NCBI RefSeq assembly: GCF_902833055.1
Contig: NZ_CADFEJ010000012.1
Coordinates: 120,755 to 184,754, forward strand
Direction: 5' to 3'
DNA length: 64,000 nucleotides
Source of the DNA: Burkholderia territorii
GTDB lineage: Bacteria > Pseudomonadota > Gammaproteobacteria > Burkholderiales > Burkholderiaceae
Below the pieces are notes generated by a model, which had not been told where the DNA came from, did not search any database, and was given only the letters and a program-made list of their open reading frames with translations. Below are positions 1 through 8,712 of this stretch, one piece after another (within the stretch, counting starts at the first letter, position 1; each line of letters starts with the position of its first letter). The translations under genes were made by a program, and so were the position numbers.

Positions 1-69
1 CACCGCGAGCAACCCGCCGAAGCGCATCTGCAGCCCGGCGACCTTCAACAATTCTGCATTCGCGCTCAT
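1..69 (-). CDS. livG: Branched-chain amino acid ABC transporter ATP-binding protein LivG, N-terminus only
   Basis: Only the first 23 codons lie in the window; the rest runs off the left edge. The visible residues start [10 protein letters not shown] and continue to RFGGLLAV, the usual LivG opening before the Walker A loop. The ATG overlaps the livM stop as ATGA, so livG is translationally coupled to livM. The identification rests on gene order and this short N-terminus. In the family, LivG energises import of leucine, isoleucine and valine together with LivF. Confidence 0.8.
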   Translation of the reverse strand, partial: MSANAELLKVAGLQMRFGGLLAV

Positions 70-1337
70 TGCGGCAGCTCCACGTGAGGACGGCTCGCGG
101 GCAACAGGCCCTGCGGACGCCACATCATCATCAACACCATCACCAGGCCGAAGATCAGCATCCGGTACTCGGCGAAGCCGCGCGCGACTTCCGGCAGCAC
201 GGTCAGCAGGATCGCCGCGAGAATCACGCCGAGCTGCGAGCCCATCCCGCCGAGCACGACGATCGCGAGGATCAGCGCCGATTCGATGAAGGTGAACGAT
301 TCAGGATTCACGAGGCCCTGACGCGCCGCGAAGAATGCGCCGCCGATGCCCGCGAACGCCGCGCCGAGCGTGAACGCCGACAGCTTGATGCGCGTCGGGT
401 TCAGCCCCAGCGAACGGCATGCGATCTCGTCGTCGCGCAGCGCTTCCCATGCACGGCCCATCGGCATGCGGATCAGGCGGCTCGTCACGAACAGCGTGAA
501 GCCGACCAGCACCAGCGCGATCAGGTACAGGAAGATCACCATGTGCTCGCCGCTGTATTCCAGCCCGATCAGTTCATGGAACGTCTTCGCGCCCTCGACG
601 CTCGCCGAGCGCGCCATCTCGAAGCCGAACACCGTCGGCTTCGGAATGCTCGAGATGCCGTCCGGGCCGCCGGTGAGGCTCGTCAGGTTGTTCGCGAGCA
701 GGCGAATGATTTCGCCGAAGCCGAGCGTGACGATCGCGAGATAGTCGCCGCGCAGCCGCAGCACCGGGAAACCGAGCAGGAAGCCGAACGTCGCCGACGC
801 GATCGCCGCGATCGGCAGACACTCCCAGAACGACAGCCCGAAATACTGGTTCAGCATCGCGTACGTGTAGCCGCCGACCGCGTAGAACCCGACATAGCCG
901 AGATCGAGCAGCCCCGCGAAACCGACCACGATGTTCAGCCCGAGGCCGAGGATCACGTAGATCAGCGCGAGCGTCGCGACGTCGACGGCACCGCGCGAAC
1001 CGAAGAACGGCCACACGAGCCCGACCGCGAGCAGCACCCAGATGATCGCGCGCTGCTGCTGCGCGCCCATCGCGGGCATCGCCGGCAGCTTGACCACGGA
1101 TTTCGCGCGCACGAGCCACGGCTTGAACAACTGGAACAGGAACACGGCCGCGACCGCGATCCACACCGGGCGCCAGTGCGGCGTCAGCACGACCTGATAG
1201 CCGTCGAGCTTCAGCTGCAGGCCGAGCACCGGGATCGTGAGAATCGCCGTGAGCAGCGCGGCGGCCGCGGCATTCTTCAGCGCCTGGCCGATCGACGCGT
1301 CGGCGGCCGGACGGCGAACGGAAATGACTTGACTCAT
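66..1337 (-). CDS. livM: High-affinity branched-chain amino acid ABC transporter permease LivM
   Basis: A 423-residue inner-membrane permease that pairs with LivH to form the channel for leucine, isoleucine and valine. The N-terminal stretch is cytoplasmic and basic. About eight to ten hydrophobic segments follow, with the LivM-typical [19 protein letters not shown] region and the permease-loop sequence [14 protein letters not shown] near residue 290. I chose the ATG at 1337 because GAGGGAGA precedes it; an upstream extension of the frame has no membrane-protein character. It starts 11 bases after the livH stop and overlaps livG by four bases, so it sits in one operon with livK, livH and livG. 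Confidence 0.93.
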   Translation of the reverse strand: MSQVISVRRPAADASIGQALKNAAAAALLTAILTIPVLGLQLKLDGYQVVLTPHWRPVWIAVAAVFLFQLFKPWLVRAKSVVKLPAMPAMGAQQQRAIIWVLLAVGLVWPFFGSRGAVDVATLALIYVILGLGLNIVVGFAGLLDLGYVGFYAVGGYTYAMLNQYFGLSFWECLPIAAIASATFGFLLGFPVLRLRGDYLAIVTLGFGEIIRLLANNLTSLTGGPDGISSIPKPTVFGFEMARSASVEGAKTFHELIGLEYSGEHMVIFLYLIALVLVGFTLFVTSRLIRMPMGRAWEALRDDEIACRSLGLNPTRIKLSAFTLGAAFAGIGGAFFAARQGLVNPESFTFIESALILAIVVLGGMGSQLGVILAAILLTVLPEVARGFAEYRMLIFGLVMVLMMMWRPQGLLPASRPHVELPQ

Positions 1338-1348
1338 CTGCGTCTCCC

Positions 1349-2275
<927 letters not shown>

Positions 2276-2369
2276 GTGCGGGAAGCTCCCGTTGGCGCTG
2301 GGTCGCATGCCGTCGCCGGATCACGGCGTTCGGCCGCGCGCAACGCACGGTGTCGTCTCGGGCCGCCCG

Positions 2370-2410
2370 TTGGCCGGGCAATGGGCCAATACTCGCCACT
2401 GCCCGGCCAA
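2370..2410 (-). repeat. Inverted repeat between livK and livH
   Basis: Arms TTGGCCGGGCA (2370-2380) and TGCCCGGCCAA (2400-2410) are perfectly complementary over 11 bases, with a 19-base loop. It lies just downstream (on the minus strand) of a second GC-rich hairpin. No T-tract follows, so it could be an RNA-stabilising 3' end, an attenuator or a repeat-family element. Confidence 0.6.
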
Positions 2411-2411
2411 T

Positions 2412-2452
2412 GCGCGCCCGCCCCGTCCGGGTCTCGGACAGGGCGGGCGCGC
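2412..2452 (-). terminator. GC-rich hairpin after livK, probable partial terminator
   Basis: Arms GCGCGCCCGCCC (2412-2423) and GGGCGGGCGCGC (2441-2452) pair perfectly over 12 bases around a 17-base loop, starting 18 bases past the livK stop. There is no run of U. It may act as a processing or partial termination site that leaves livK mRNA more abundant than livHMG; this is inference. Confidence 0.55.
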
Positions 2453-2469
2453 GGGCGGATACTCCGTTG

Positions 2470-3588
2470 TTACTTGGCGGCGGTCTTCGTCGCGTCCTTG
2501 TGCCACGTGTAGACGACGAACTTGAACGCCTTCAGGTCGCCCTGTGCGTCATACGCGACCTTGCCGATCGGCGTGTCGAACGTCGTCTTGTGCATGTACG
2601 CGGCGACCTTCGTCGGGTCGGTCGTCTTCGCGCCCGCGATCGCGTCGGCAATGATCTTCACCGCTGCGTACGCCGGCATCTGGAACGGGCCGTTCGGGTC
2701 GCGCTTCTTGTCCGCGAATGCCTTCACGAGCGCCGCGTTGGCCGGGTCGGCCGAGAAGTCGGCCGGCAGCGTGACCAGCATGCCTTCCGAAGCCGGGCCG
2801 GCGATCGCCGTCACGTCCTTGTTGCCCACGCCTTCAGGGCCCATGAACGTGGCCTTCACGCCCTGCTCGCGCGCCTGGCGCATCAGCAGGCCCATTTCCG
2901 GGTGATAGCCGCCGAAGTAGACGAAATCGACGCCTTGCGACTTCAGCTTCGTGATGATCGCCGAGTAGTCCGAATCGCCGGCGTTGATGCCTTCGAACAG
3001 CACGACCGGGATCTTCGCGGCTTCGAGGTCCTTCTTCACCGACGACGCGATGCCCTGGCCGTACGACTGCTTGTCGTGCAGGACCGCGACCTTCTTCGGC
3101 TTCACATTGTTGATGATGTAGTGCGCGGCGGCCGGGCCTTGCTGGTCGTCACGGCCGATCGTGCGGAAGATGAAGTGGCGCTTCTTGCCTTCCGTCAGCT
3201 GCGGCGCGGTGGCCGACGGCGTGACCATCACGATGCCTTCGTTTTCGTAGATGTCGGATGCGGGAATCGTCGAACCCGAGCACACGTGGCCGATCACGTA
3301 CTTGATCTTCTGGCTGACGATCTTGTTCGCGACGGCGACGGCCTGCTTCGGTTCGCATGCGTCGTCCATCTGCACGACTTCGAACTTGTTGCCGCCCGCA
3401 CCGCCGGCCGCGTTGATCTGTTCGATCGCGGTCAGCGCGCCGGCCTTGACCATGTCGCCGTACTGGGCGACCGAGCCGCTCATCGGACCAGCGATGGCGA
3501 TCTTCACGGTTTCCGCTTGCGCGGCGGCGGCGCCGGCGGCGAACAGCACGGCGGCGACGGAAATGGACGTAAGACGGGACAGCGTCAT
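2470..3588 (-). CDS. livK: Branched-chain amino acid ABC transporter periplasmic binding protein
   Basis: A 372-residue periplasmic receptor that delivers branched-chain amino acids to LivHM. A signal peptide covers about residues 1-25, ending AAAQA. The mature part has the family opening VKIAIAGPMSGSVAQYGDM, the Leu/Ile/Val-binding ligand segment, and the two-lobed fold length. GAGGAGCTCCCAG lies just before the ATG. It is the first gene of the liv operon, behind a long leader and a near-consensus sigma-70 promoter at 3873-3903. In Burkholderia these binding proteins can have varied amino acid specificity, so exact ligands are uncertain. Confidence 0.93.
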   Translation of the reverse strand: MTLSRLTSISVAAVLFAAGAAAAQAETVKIAIAGPMSGSVAQYGDMVKAGALTAIEQINAAGGAGGNKFEVVQMDDACEPKQAVAVANKIVSQKIKYVIGHVCSGSTIPASDIYENEGIVMVTPSATAPQLTEGKKRHFIFRTIGRDDQQGPAAAHYIINNVKPKKVAVLHDKQSYGQGIASSVKKDLEAAKIPVVLFEGINAGDSDYSAIITKLKSQGVDFVYFGGYHPEMGLLMRQAREQGVKATFMGPEGVGNKDVTAIAGPASEGMLVTLPADFSADPANAALVKAFADKKRDPNGPFQMPAYAAVKIIADAIAGAKTTDPTKVAAYMHKTTFDTPIGKVAYDAQGDLKAFKFVVYTWHKDATKTAAK

Positions 3589-3740
3589 CTGGGAGCTCCT
3601 CGATGTTGTTTAGTCATACGGGCAAAGGCGGCATGACTTGCGCAATCGAACAGCACCCGGGGCGAGGACATGGGACACGCCCGAGACACATGAAGACGGA
3701 CCTGCGGAGGGATGTTGCGTAGCGGGGCCCGGCTCTTGCA

Positions 3741-3756
3741 GTCCCCCAAGGGGGAC
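3741..3756 (-). promoter_or_regulatory. Perfect hairpin in the livK leader
   Basis: GTCCCCC and GGGGGAC are separated by only AA in the genome and lie in the presumed livK 5' leader, about 155 bases before the start codon. Such a stable stem could be part of a leader-RNA control element. No U-run follows on the minus strand. Confidence 0.45.
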
Positions 3757-3872
3757 GTCTGGTTCGGAAAGACATCGTGATGCGTCTTGCATTGCGCAAG
3801 CGTTTCGCCTGCCCCGCTTGCCAACTGCTCGTTCGGAGGGATGGTCCGACAGCCGTTGGCAAGGCAGTCGAA

Positions 3873-3903
3873 ATTATATGGGTGTTTTTAAATCGTCTGT
3901 CAA
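3873..3903 (-). promoter_or_regulatory. Probable sigma-70 promoter of the liv operon
   Basis: On the minus strand TTGACA (3903-3898) is followed after 19 bases by TATAAT (3878-3873), both perfect matches to the consensus hexamers, in an unusually AT-rich patch. The spacer is two bases longer than ideal. A start near 3866 would give a leader of about 275 bases before livK. Confidence 0.65.
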
Positions 3904-4402
3904 AAATGCCGCCTCCATGAGGGAAAACACGGAGAAACTTGGCGCGCGACGGGTGGCGATCCGGGAGCAACTGTGGCGGGCGGAGAACGTTTGCGGAAGG
4001 TGCAATTCGGTTGCGATTTTGGGCGGGTTAGCGGGGAGATGCCTTGAGGGGTTTGGGTTTCGGCGATCTCGCTGTTGCGCGCGGCATGCTTTTTCGGATG
4101 CTTGGGGCCGGATCGTCCAGGATCAATCGGCTGACGATTGCGCCCGCGTATATCGAGGCCTGGTGCTGCATCGGCGCAGTCAATCCTTCTGTTTGCCGAC
4201 GTCGCGCCGATGTGTGAAAGCTGTTCGTTATTTTTGTGAAATAATGCGAACTCGCTTCAGCAATCCAGCCAGCCTTACCGCGAGTCGCACACTCCGCGAT
4301 TCGCAGCCGCTTCAGGGCCGCTTCGACGCCCACACGTCCGCCGAGCCGCCAGCCAGTGATCTGCCGTTTTTTCTCGTTGCACGTCACCTGGTTCGGATCC
4401 CG

Positions 4403-5023
4403 ATGAATCATCCTCTCCGTCTTTCCTCCGCCGCAGCGCTTGCGTGTGCGCTTTCCGTTTCTGTTGCCGACGCTGCGGGCCGCGATTCGCTGGTCGATCG
4501 TTCCGGGAGCGCCAATGCGTTTCGTTCGGAACGTCGGGCGGTGGTCAGCAATGGTGCGCGCGCGGCGCTGCCGACGCAGCGGGAGAAATATGCACCTCCG
4601 GTTGAACGTAGCCCGTTCGATACGCCGGATACGCGGCCGTTGCGCGTCTCGGGCGATACGCTCGAGCCCCAGCCTTCGGTTGAACACGGAGCAGGCGATC
4701 CTGCATGGCCTTCGAATCGCGTTGCGCTCGGCGCGGGCGGCAGCGACAGCCTCGGTCGCGCGCTGCCCCGATACGAACAGCGCGCGCAGAACTGGACCGA
4801 TTATCTGAGGGCCAACGGATCACACGCGCCTGGCGGCAGGCATTCGTATGCGCCCATGCGGCCTTTCGATACCGCGCGCGGTCCGCACGGTGCGCCAAAT
4901 CCGTACGATCCGTCAGTGCCGCAGCCAGAGACGCGGAAGTTCTATGACAACGGCGCGGGTTCGAACTGCACGGTGACCGGCGGTGCTGGAGCGTCGCGCT
5001 CGTCTTGCAATATTGCCTGGTGA
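4403..5023 (+). CDS. Small secreted protein of unknown function
   Basis: A 206-residue protein with a clear signal peptide (MNHPLRLSSAAALACALSV, cleaved near VADA, residue 23). The mature part is hydrophilic, rich in Arg, Ser, Pro and Gly, low in predicted structure, and ends with a short Cys-containing tail (CTVTGG then SSCNIAW) that could form one disulfide. I do not recognise a family. The ATG was chosen because it begins the signal peptide; the frame is open far upstream but that part looks non-coding. It converges with the yfiB-like gene. It is probably periplasmic or exported. Confidence 0.6.
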   Translation: MNHPLRLSSAAALACALSVSVADAAGRDSLVDRSGSANAFRSERRAVVSNGARAALPTQREKYAPPVERSPFDTPDTRPLRVSGDTLEPQPSVEHGAGDPAWPSNRVALGAGGSDSLGRALPRYEQRAQNWTDYLRANGSHAPGGRHSYAPMRPFDTARGPHGAPNPYDPSVPQPETRKFYDNGAGSNCTVTGGAGASRSSCNIAW

Positions 5024-5165
5024 TGCAGGGCGGCCGGCAACGGCCTCACACTGCAGGCTGTGCAATCTCGCCGAGTGCATCCGCGTCCTGCGGCGGCTTG
5101 CCGTTCCGCTCCCGATGGTCCGTCGCCGCGTGCAGCGCCGAACGCCGACATCGCGCGAGCGCCCG

Positions 5166-5675
5166 TCACCTCGGCGAAACCACAATCGCCGCCCGCCGAT
5201 TCTGCGCCCGCCCGGCCGGCGTCCGGTTGTCGCCCACCGGATCGCTCTTGCCCTTCCCCACCACCGCGATGCGCTTCCCGTCGAGCCCGACATCCACGAG
5301 CTCGATCGCCACCACCTCCGCCCGCCGCCGGGACAACTCGAGATCGTAGGCAGCCTCCCCTTCCTCGTCGGAGTATCCGTAAACCCGCACGCCATTGATG
5401 CCCGCCGACCTCAACGTCCTGCCGATTCGCTCGACGATCCGCCTGACATCCGGCTTGAGGTTGTACCGGTCGAAATCGAACAGAATCGGTCCTGTCGACC
5501 CGAACTCGAACCCTTGTTCGGTCTCCTGAAATCCGGCCGACTTCAGTGCCGTGACCTGGGTCTGCGTCAGTCCCCGATGAAGCGGCGGCGTCTTGCACCC
5601 GCCAAGCAGCAGGCATAGAAGCACCGCGCTCGCGACGCACATCCTCCCAATGCTCACAGGCAACGCGTGATCCAT
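5166..5675 (-). CDS. yfiB: OmpA-like peptidoglycan-binding lipoprotein, YfiB type
   Basis: A 169-residue outer-membrane lipoprotein. The signal sequence ends in a lipobox LLLGGC (Cys near residue 23). The rest is an OmpA C-terminal domain with ILFDFDRYNLKP, VRVYGYSDEEG and the LSRRRAEVV plus GRAQNRRAAIVV peptidoglycan-binding signatures. It follows a GGDEF enzyme and a YfiR-type protein on the same strand, the gene set of the Pseudomonas YfiBNR (TpbAB-linked) system. There YfiB senses envelope stress and sequesters YfiR, which frees the cyclase YfiN. The role here is assigned by this gene neighbourhood; an 82-base gap separates it from yfiN. Confidence 0.8.
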   Translation of the reverse strand: MDHALPVSIGRMCVASAVLLCLLLGGCKTPPLHRGLTQTQVTALKSAGFQETEQGFEFGSTGPILFDFDRYNLKPDVRRIVERIGRTLRSAGINGVRVYGYSDEEGEAAYDLELSRRRAEVVAIELVDVGLDGKRIAVVGKGKSDPVGDNRTPAGRAQNRRAAIVVSPR

Positions 5676-5757
5676 GATCGTCCCCTTCGTACGCGCTCGC
5701 TTCGCGCGCTTATTATCCCGCCGCCGCGGCCTCGCACACGGCGCGAAACGATAGACA

Positions 5758-7026
5758 TCAAACCCGTCCCGCCACGCCCTCCGCCACCTGCCACGACCCC
5801 GGGCGCGCACGCTTGGCGCGGTACATCGCGGCATCCGCCGCGCGCAGCAAGCCGCCCGCGTCGGACGCATGATCGGGATACAGCGCAATACCGGCACTCA
5901 TCATGGTGGCCACCATGCGTCCGTCGGGCAACTCGATCGACGGCTCCATGCCGGACAGAATCTCGTCGGCGATCCGGCACACGCTGTCGGTATCGCGCAC
6001 GGCCGTCAGCATCACCGCGAATTCGTCGCCGCCCAGCCGGGCGACGAGATCGGTCTCGCGCACCTGCGTGCGCAACCGCGCCGCGACACCGATCAGCACC
6101 GCGTCGCCCGCATCGTGGCCAAGGCCGTCGTTGATTTCCTTGAAGCGATCGCAGTCGAGATACAGGATGGCGACCCGCTGCCCCGTCACCACGGCATCGC
6201 AAAGCGCAAGCGACAGCCGCGACTCGAACTGCATGCGGTTGGGCAGCCCCGTGAGCGCGTCGTGCGTCGCCTTGTGTTCGAGCGACGCGTTTTCGTCGCG
6301 CAGCGTGTTCTGCCAGTCTTCGAACTCGTCGAGCAACGCGTTGAAGTCGTCGCCGAGCTCGTTCAGTTCGGCAATCGCCACCGGCTCGACGCGCCGCGCG
6401 AACGCACGCTCGCGCCGCACCGCATGCGCGACGCCGGCCAGCGCGCGCAGCGGCGCAACGATGTTGCGCAGCAAGCGCTTCGAGCTGACGTACGCGCCGA
6501 GCACGCTGACGGCCAGGCCACCGAGAATGCCGCCGATGCTGCCAAGCAGGAATCCGAAGAATTGATGCCCGCGGCCGCGCACGATGACGTGGCCGATGAC
6601 GATGCCGTCGTGCATCACCGGTGCGCTCACGGGCCCGGGCAGCGCCAGTGCGGCGACCCCGCGCTCGAGCCTGGCGATGCGCCCTTCGACGGGCAGTTTC
6701 CACGTCGCGAACAACTGGCCCCGGCCATCGGTGACCACCACCTGCGCGACGTCCTCGTCGTTGGCGATCGTCGCGATCGCCTCGTTCGCCGCGACGCGGT
6801 CGCCGAACACGAGCGCGGCCTCGACCGTGTAACCGAGCGAGCGCGCCAGCAGGTTCAGGTTGTTGCCGGCATACGCGCGCAACGCAATCACCGCGACGAC
6901 GATCAGCAACACGGCGGCCATCGCGACCGCGACGAACGCGAGACGCAAATGCGCGCGGCGCAACACGCTTTGCAGCGTCGGGCGCGGCACGCGCGTAGGC
7001 GAAACGGACGGCGCAGAGCGTGTCAT
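5758..7026 (-). CDS. yfiN: Membrane diguanylate cyclase, YfiN/TpbB type
   Basis: A 422-residue inner-membrane enzyme that makes cyclic-di-GMP from two GTP. Order: transmembrane helix at about 30-50, periplasmic sensor (CHASE8-like) at about 51-155, second helix at about 156-178, HAMP at about 180-235, GGDEF domain from about 250. The active-site motif is intact (LGGDEF, residues 331-336), and an RxxD inhibitory site (RETD) lies five residues before it, so product inhibition is likely. The start ATG overlaps the stop of the YfiR gene (ATGA), indicating coupled translation. In the Pseudomonas paradigm YfiR inhibits YfiN in the periplasm. Confidence 0.88.
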   Translation of the reverse strand: MTRSAPSVSPTRVPRPTLQSVLRRAHLRLAFVAVAMAAVLLIVVAVIALRAYAGNNLNLLARSLGYTVEAALVFGDRVAANEAIATIANDEDVAQVVVTDGRGQLFATWKLPVEGRIARLERGVAALALPGPVSAPVMHDGIVIGHVIVRGRGHQFFGFLLGSIGGILGGLAVSVLGAYVSSKRLLRNIVAPLRALAGVAHAVRRERAFARRVEPVAIAELNELGDDFNALLDEFEDWQNTLRDENASLEHKATHDALTGLPNRMQFESRLSLALCDAVVTGQRVAILYLDCDRFKEINDGLGHDAGDAVLIGVAARLRTQVRETDLVARLGGDEFAVMLTAVRDTDSVCRIADEILSGMEPSIELPDGRMVATMMSAGIALYPDHASDAGGLLRAADAAMYRAKRARPGSWQVAEGVAGRV

Positions 7027-7730
7027 GGCGTCAGCGTCCGCCGCGCAAGATTGAGCACGTTCGGATGCACGCGCACGCCGCTGCGCGCGACGGCATCGAG
7101 ATTGATGTCGAACGTGACGTGTTCGCCCTCGACCGTGAGACAGAACATGCTGCCCGCGGTGCATGACGGATCGTGCTCGCCGATGGTCAGCACCGGATGG
7201 CCGGCCAGCGCGGCTCTCACCCGCTTTCGCTCATCGGTTCCGAGCGCGCCGAGATACACGACGTCGCACGCGAGGCCGAGCGCGGGATCGTCCACACGAA
7301 TGCGCTGCACGTCGAGCACGGTCGAGCCTGCCTGCATCGTGTCGGTCAACTCGCCCGCGTAGTCGGGCCGGCCCGTCACGCACAGATGCAGCCGAACGGG
7401 CGTCGTCGGCCAGCGCGTGAAACTGACGATGCCGAGCACGACCTGGCGCACGGCGGAGTCGTGTGACGAAAAGGCGGGACTGGCAGGACCGGCGGGTGTC
7501 GTGGTGGCGGCGAGCTGCACCGTTTCGTTCGGTGCGTCGGCATCGGCAGGCGCGCCGGCAAGCACCGCGGGAACAACGCTCAGAACGCAAACGATTGCGA
7601 TGAACGCGTGGCGCAATCGGGTGACTCGGCCTGTTCGGCCGGACGCCGTCCGTGCGGCGATTGCCGCCGCGCCCACTGGCGTCGGTGCGGCCGCATGATT
7701 CGCGGCCGCCGCGCACACACTCGCATCCAT
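7023..7730 (-). CDS. yfiR: Periplasmic YfiR-family inhibitor of the diguanylate cyclase
   Basis: About 235 residues if started at the ATG at 7730; ATG 7793 is also open, and neither has a strong ribosome site. A hydrophobic export segment lies at RLRHAFIAIVCVLSVV, about residues 40-60, so the true N-terminus may be shorter. The body shows the YfiR/DUF4154 pattern: VRQVVLGIVSFTRWP, LHLCVTG, CDVVYLG, VLTIGE, and the end SGVRVHPNVLNLAR. Several cysteines could form the redox-sensitive disulfides known in YfiR. It overlaps the cyclase gene by four bases. Confidence 0.8.
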   Translation of the reverse strand: MDASVCAAAANHAAAPTPVGAAAIAARTASGRTGRVTRLRHAFIAIVCVLSVVPAVLAGAPADADAPNETVQLAATTTPAGPASPAFSSHDSAVRQVVLGIVSFTRWPTTPVRLHLCVTGRPDYAGELTDTMQAGSTVLDVQRIRVDDPALGLACDVVYLGALGTDERKRVRAALAGHPVLTIGEHDPSCTAGSMFCLTVEGEHVTFDINLDAVARSGVRVHPNVLNLARRTLTP

Positions 7731-7953
7731 GATGGAAACATCTGCCGCAGTCGTTCCCGCGCTGCCTCCTGCCTGCCATGCGCGCGCAGGCACCGTATCG
7801 CGCGCACGAATGCTTCCATCTTAGGTAAAAATCTGCATCCCGAACCAGTGGGAAACACCCGACAGTAACGTCATAAGGTACGCGGAAACGATGCCGTGCG
7901 CGACGATGCGCGTGGGCCTGCATGCGGCATCCTCGTGCGCCGCGCGTGTCGGA

Positions 7954-8679
7954 TCACCGCTTGTCGGCTTCCTCGACGAATATCTCGAACCACGCATTCA
8001 TGACGGCCCAGAAATCCACCGGCTCGAGTTCGGTCGGATTCTCGTGCCACCAGAGACGTCCTGCCGCGCTGCCGTCGCCGGCACTGTCGCGCAGATCCAG
8101 GCAAAGATAGTCGCCGCTGCCGTTCTGAAATATCGTCCATACGAGATCGGGGTTCACGCCGAGCTTGCGCGTCTCGTCGGGTGTCAGGTCGAGCTTGGCC
8201 GTCAGCGCGGTCTGGTCGCCGATCGGCATCGGTCCCATCGAGTTGGCGGGAAAGAACGTCCAGCCGTTGTGCGTGAACTGATAGAAGCTGCGCAGATCGT
8301 CAGGCAGCGCACGCCACAGCGACATGTCGTCCGACACGAGATCACCGAGCTGCGGATGGCCGATGAAGAAGTTCAGGTCGTCGCCTTCGACCGTGTACGG
8401 ATAGAGCAGGCACAGGTCACCGTTTTCCTTCTGGAACACGGCAGGTCGACGCAGCTTCTCGGCGAAGAACGTCTCGACCGCGGGCAGGCGGCCGATGACG
8501 CCTGCCCACATCTTCGCGAGCCAGTTTCCGAGCGCGGCGTCGGGCGTATCGAGCAGCGCGCGCCACGCGGTCGGCACCTGGACGTCGGCGGGAATTTCGT
8601 TCGACGCGAGCCAGACCTGCCCTCGCAACCGGAAGCGCTGCAGTTCGGCGGTGTAAGTCTTCGCGGATAGCTCAATCAT
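7954..8679 (-). CDS. SUKH (SMI1/KNR4)-type immunity protein
   Basis: A 241-residue soluble protein. The central region LPDDLRSFYQFTHNGWTF matches the SUKH core (LPxDxxxFYxxxNG), a fold widely used by immunity proteins against polymorphic nuclease toxins. It lies 33 bases downstream of the PAAR-HNH effector gene on the same strand, the expected position of its cognate immunity protein. No signal peptide is seen, which fits neutralisation of a nuclease in the cytoplasm. The tail is acidic and Trp-rich, as is common for DNA-mimicking inhibitors. Pairing with this toxin is inferred from position. Confidence 0.75.
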   Translation of the reverse strand: MIELSAKTYTAELQRFRLRGQVWLASNEIPADVQVPTAWRALLDTPDAALGNWLAKMWAGVIGRLPAVETFFAEKLRRPAVFQKENGDLCLLYPYTVEGDDLNFFIGHPQLGDLVSDDMSLWRALPDDLRSFYQFTHNGWTFFPANSMGPMPIGDQTALTAKLDLTPDETRKLGVNPDLVWTIFQNGSGDYLCLDLRDSAGDGSAAGRLWWHENPTELEPVDFWAVMNAWFEIFVEEADKR

Positions 8680-8712
8680 TGCCAGTCACCATTGAATTCG
8701 TCATCGGGAATT

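Larger units (their letters stand above)
3589..4402. other. Intergenic region: livK leader and divergent promoters
   Basis: About 810 bases without a convincing gene. The left part (3589-3866) is the presumed 5' leader of livK and contains a perfect hairpin and a minus-strand open frame of 60 codons (3610-3792) with no recognisable product. The right part (3904-4402) lies upstream of the small secreted protein gene; an AT-rich stretch around 4208-4235 could hold its promoter. I see no riboswitch class I can name. Confidence 0.6.
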
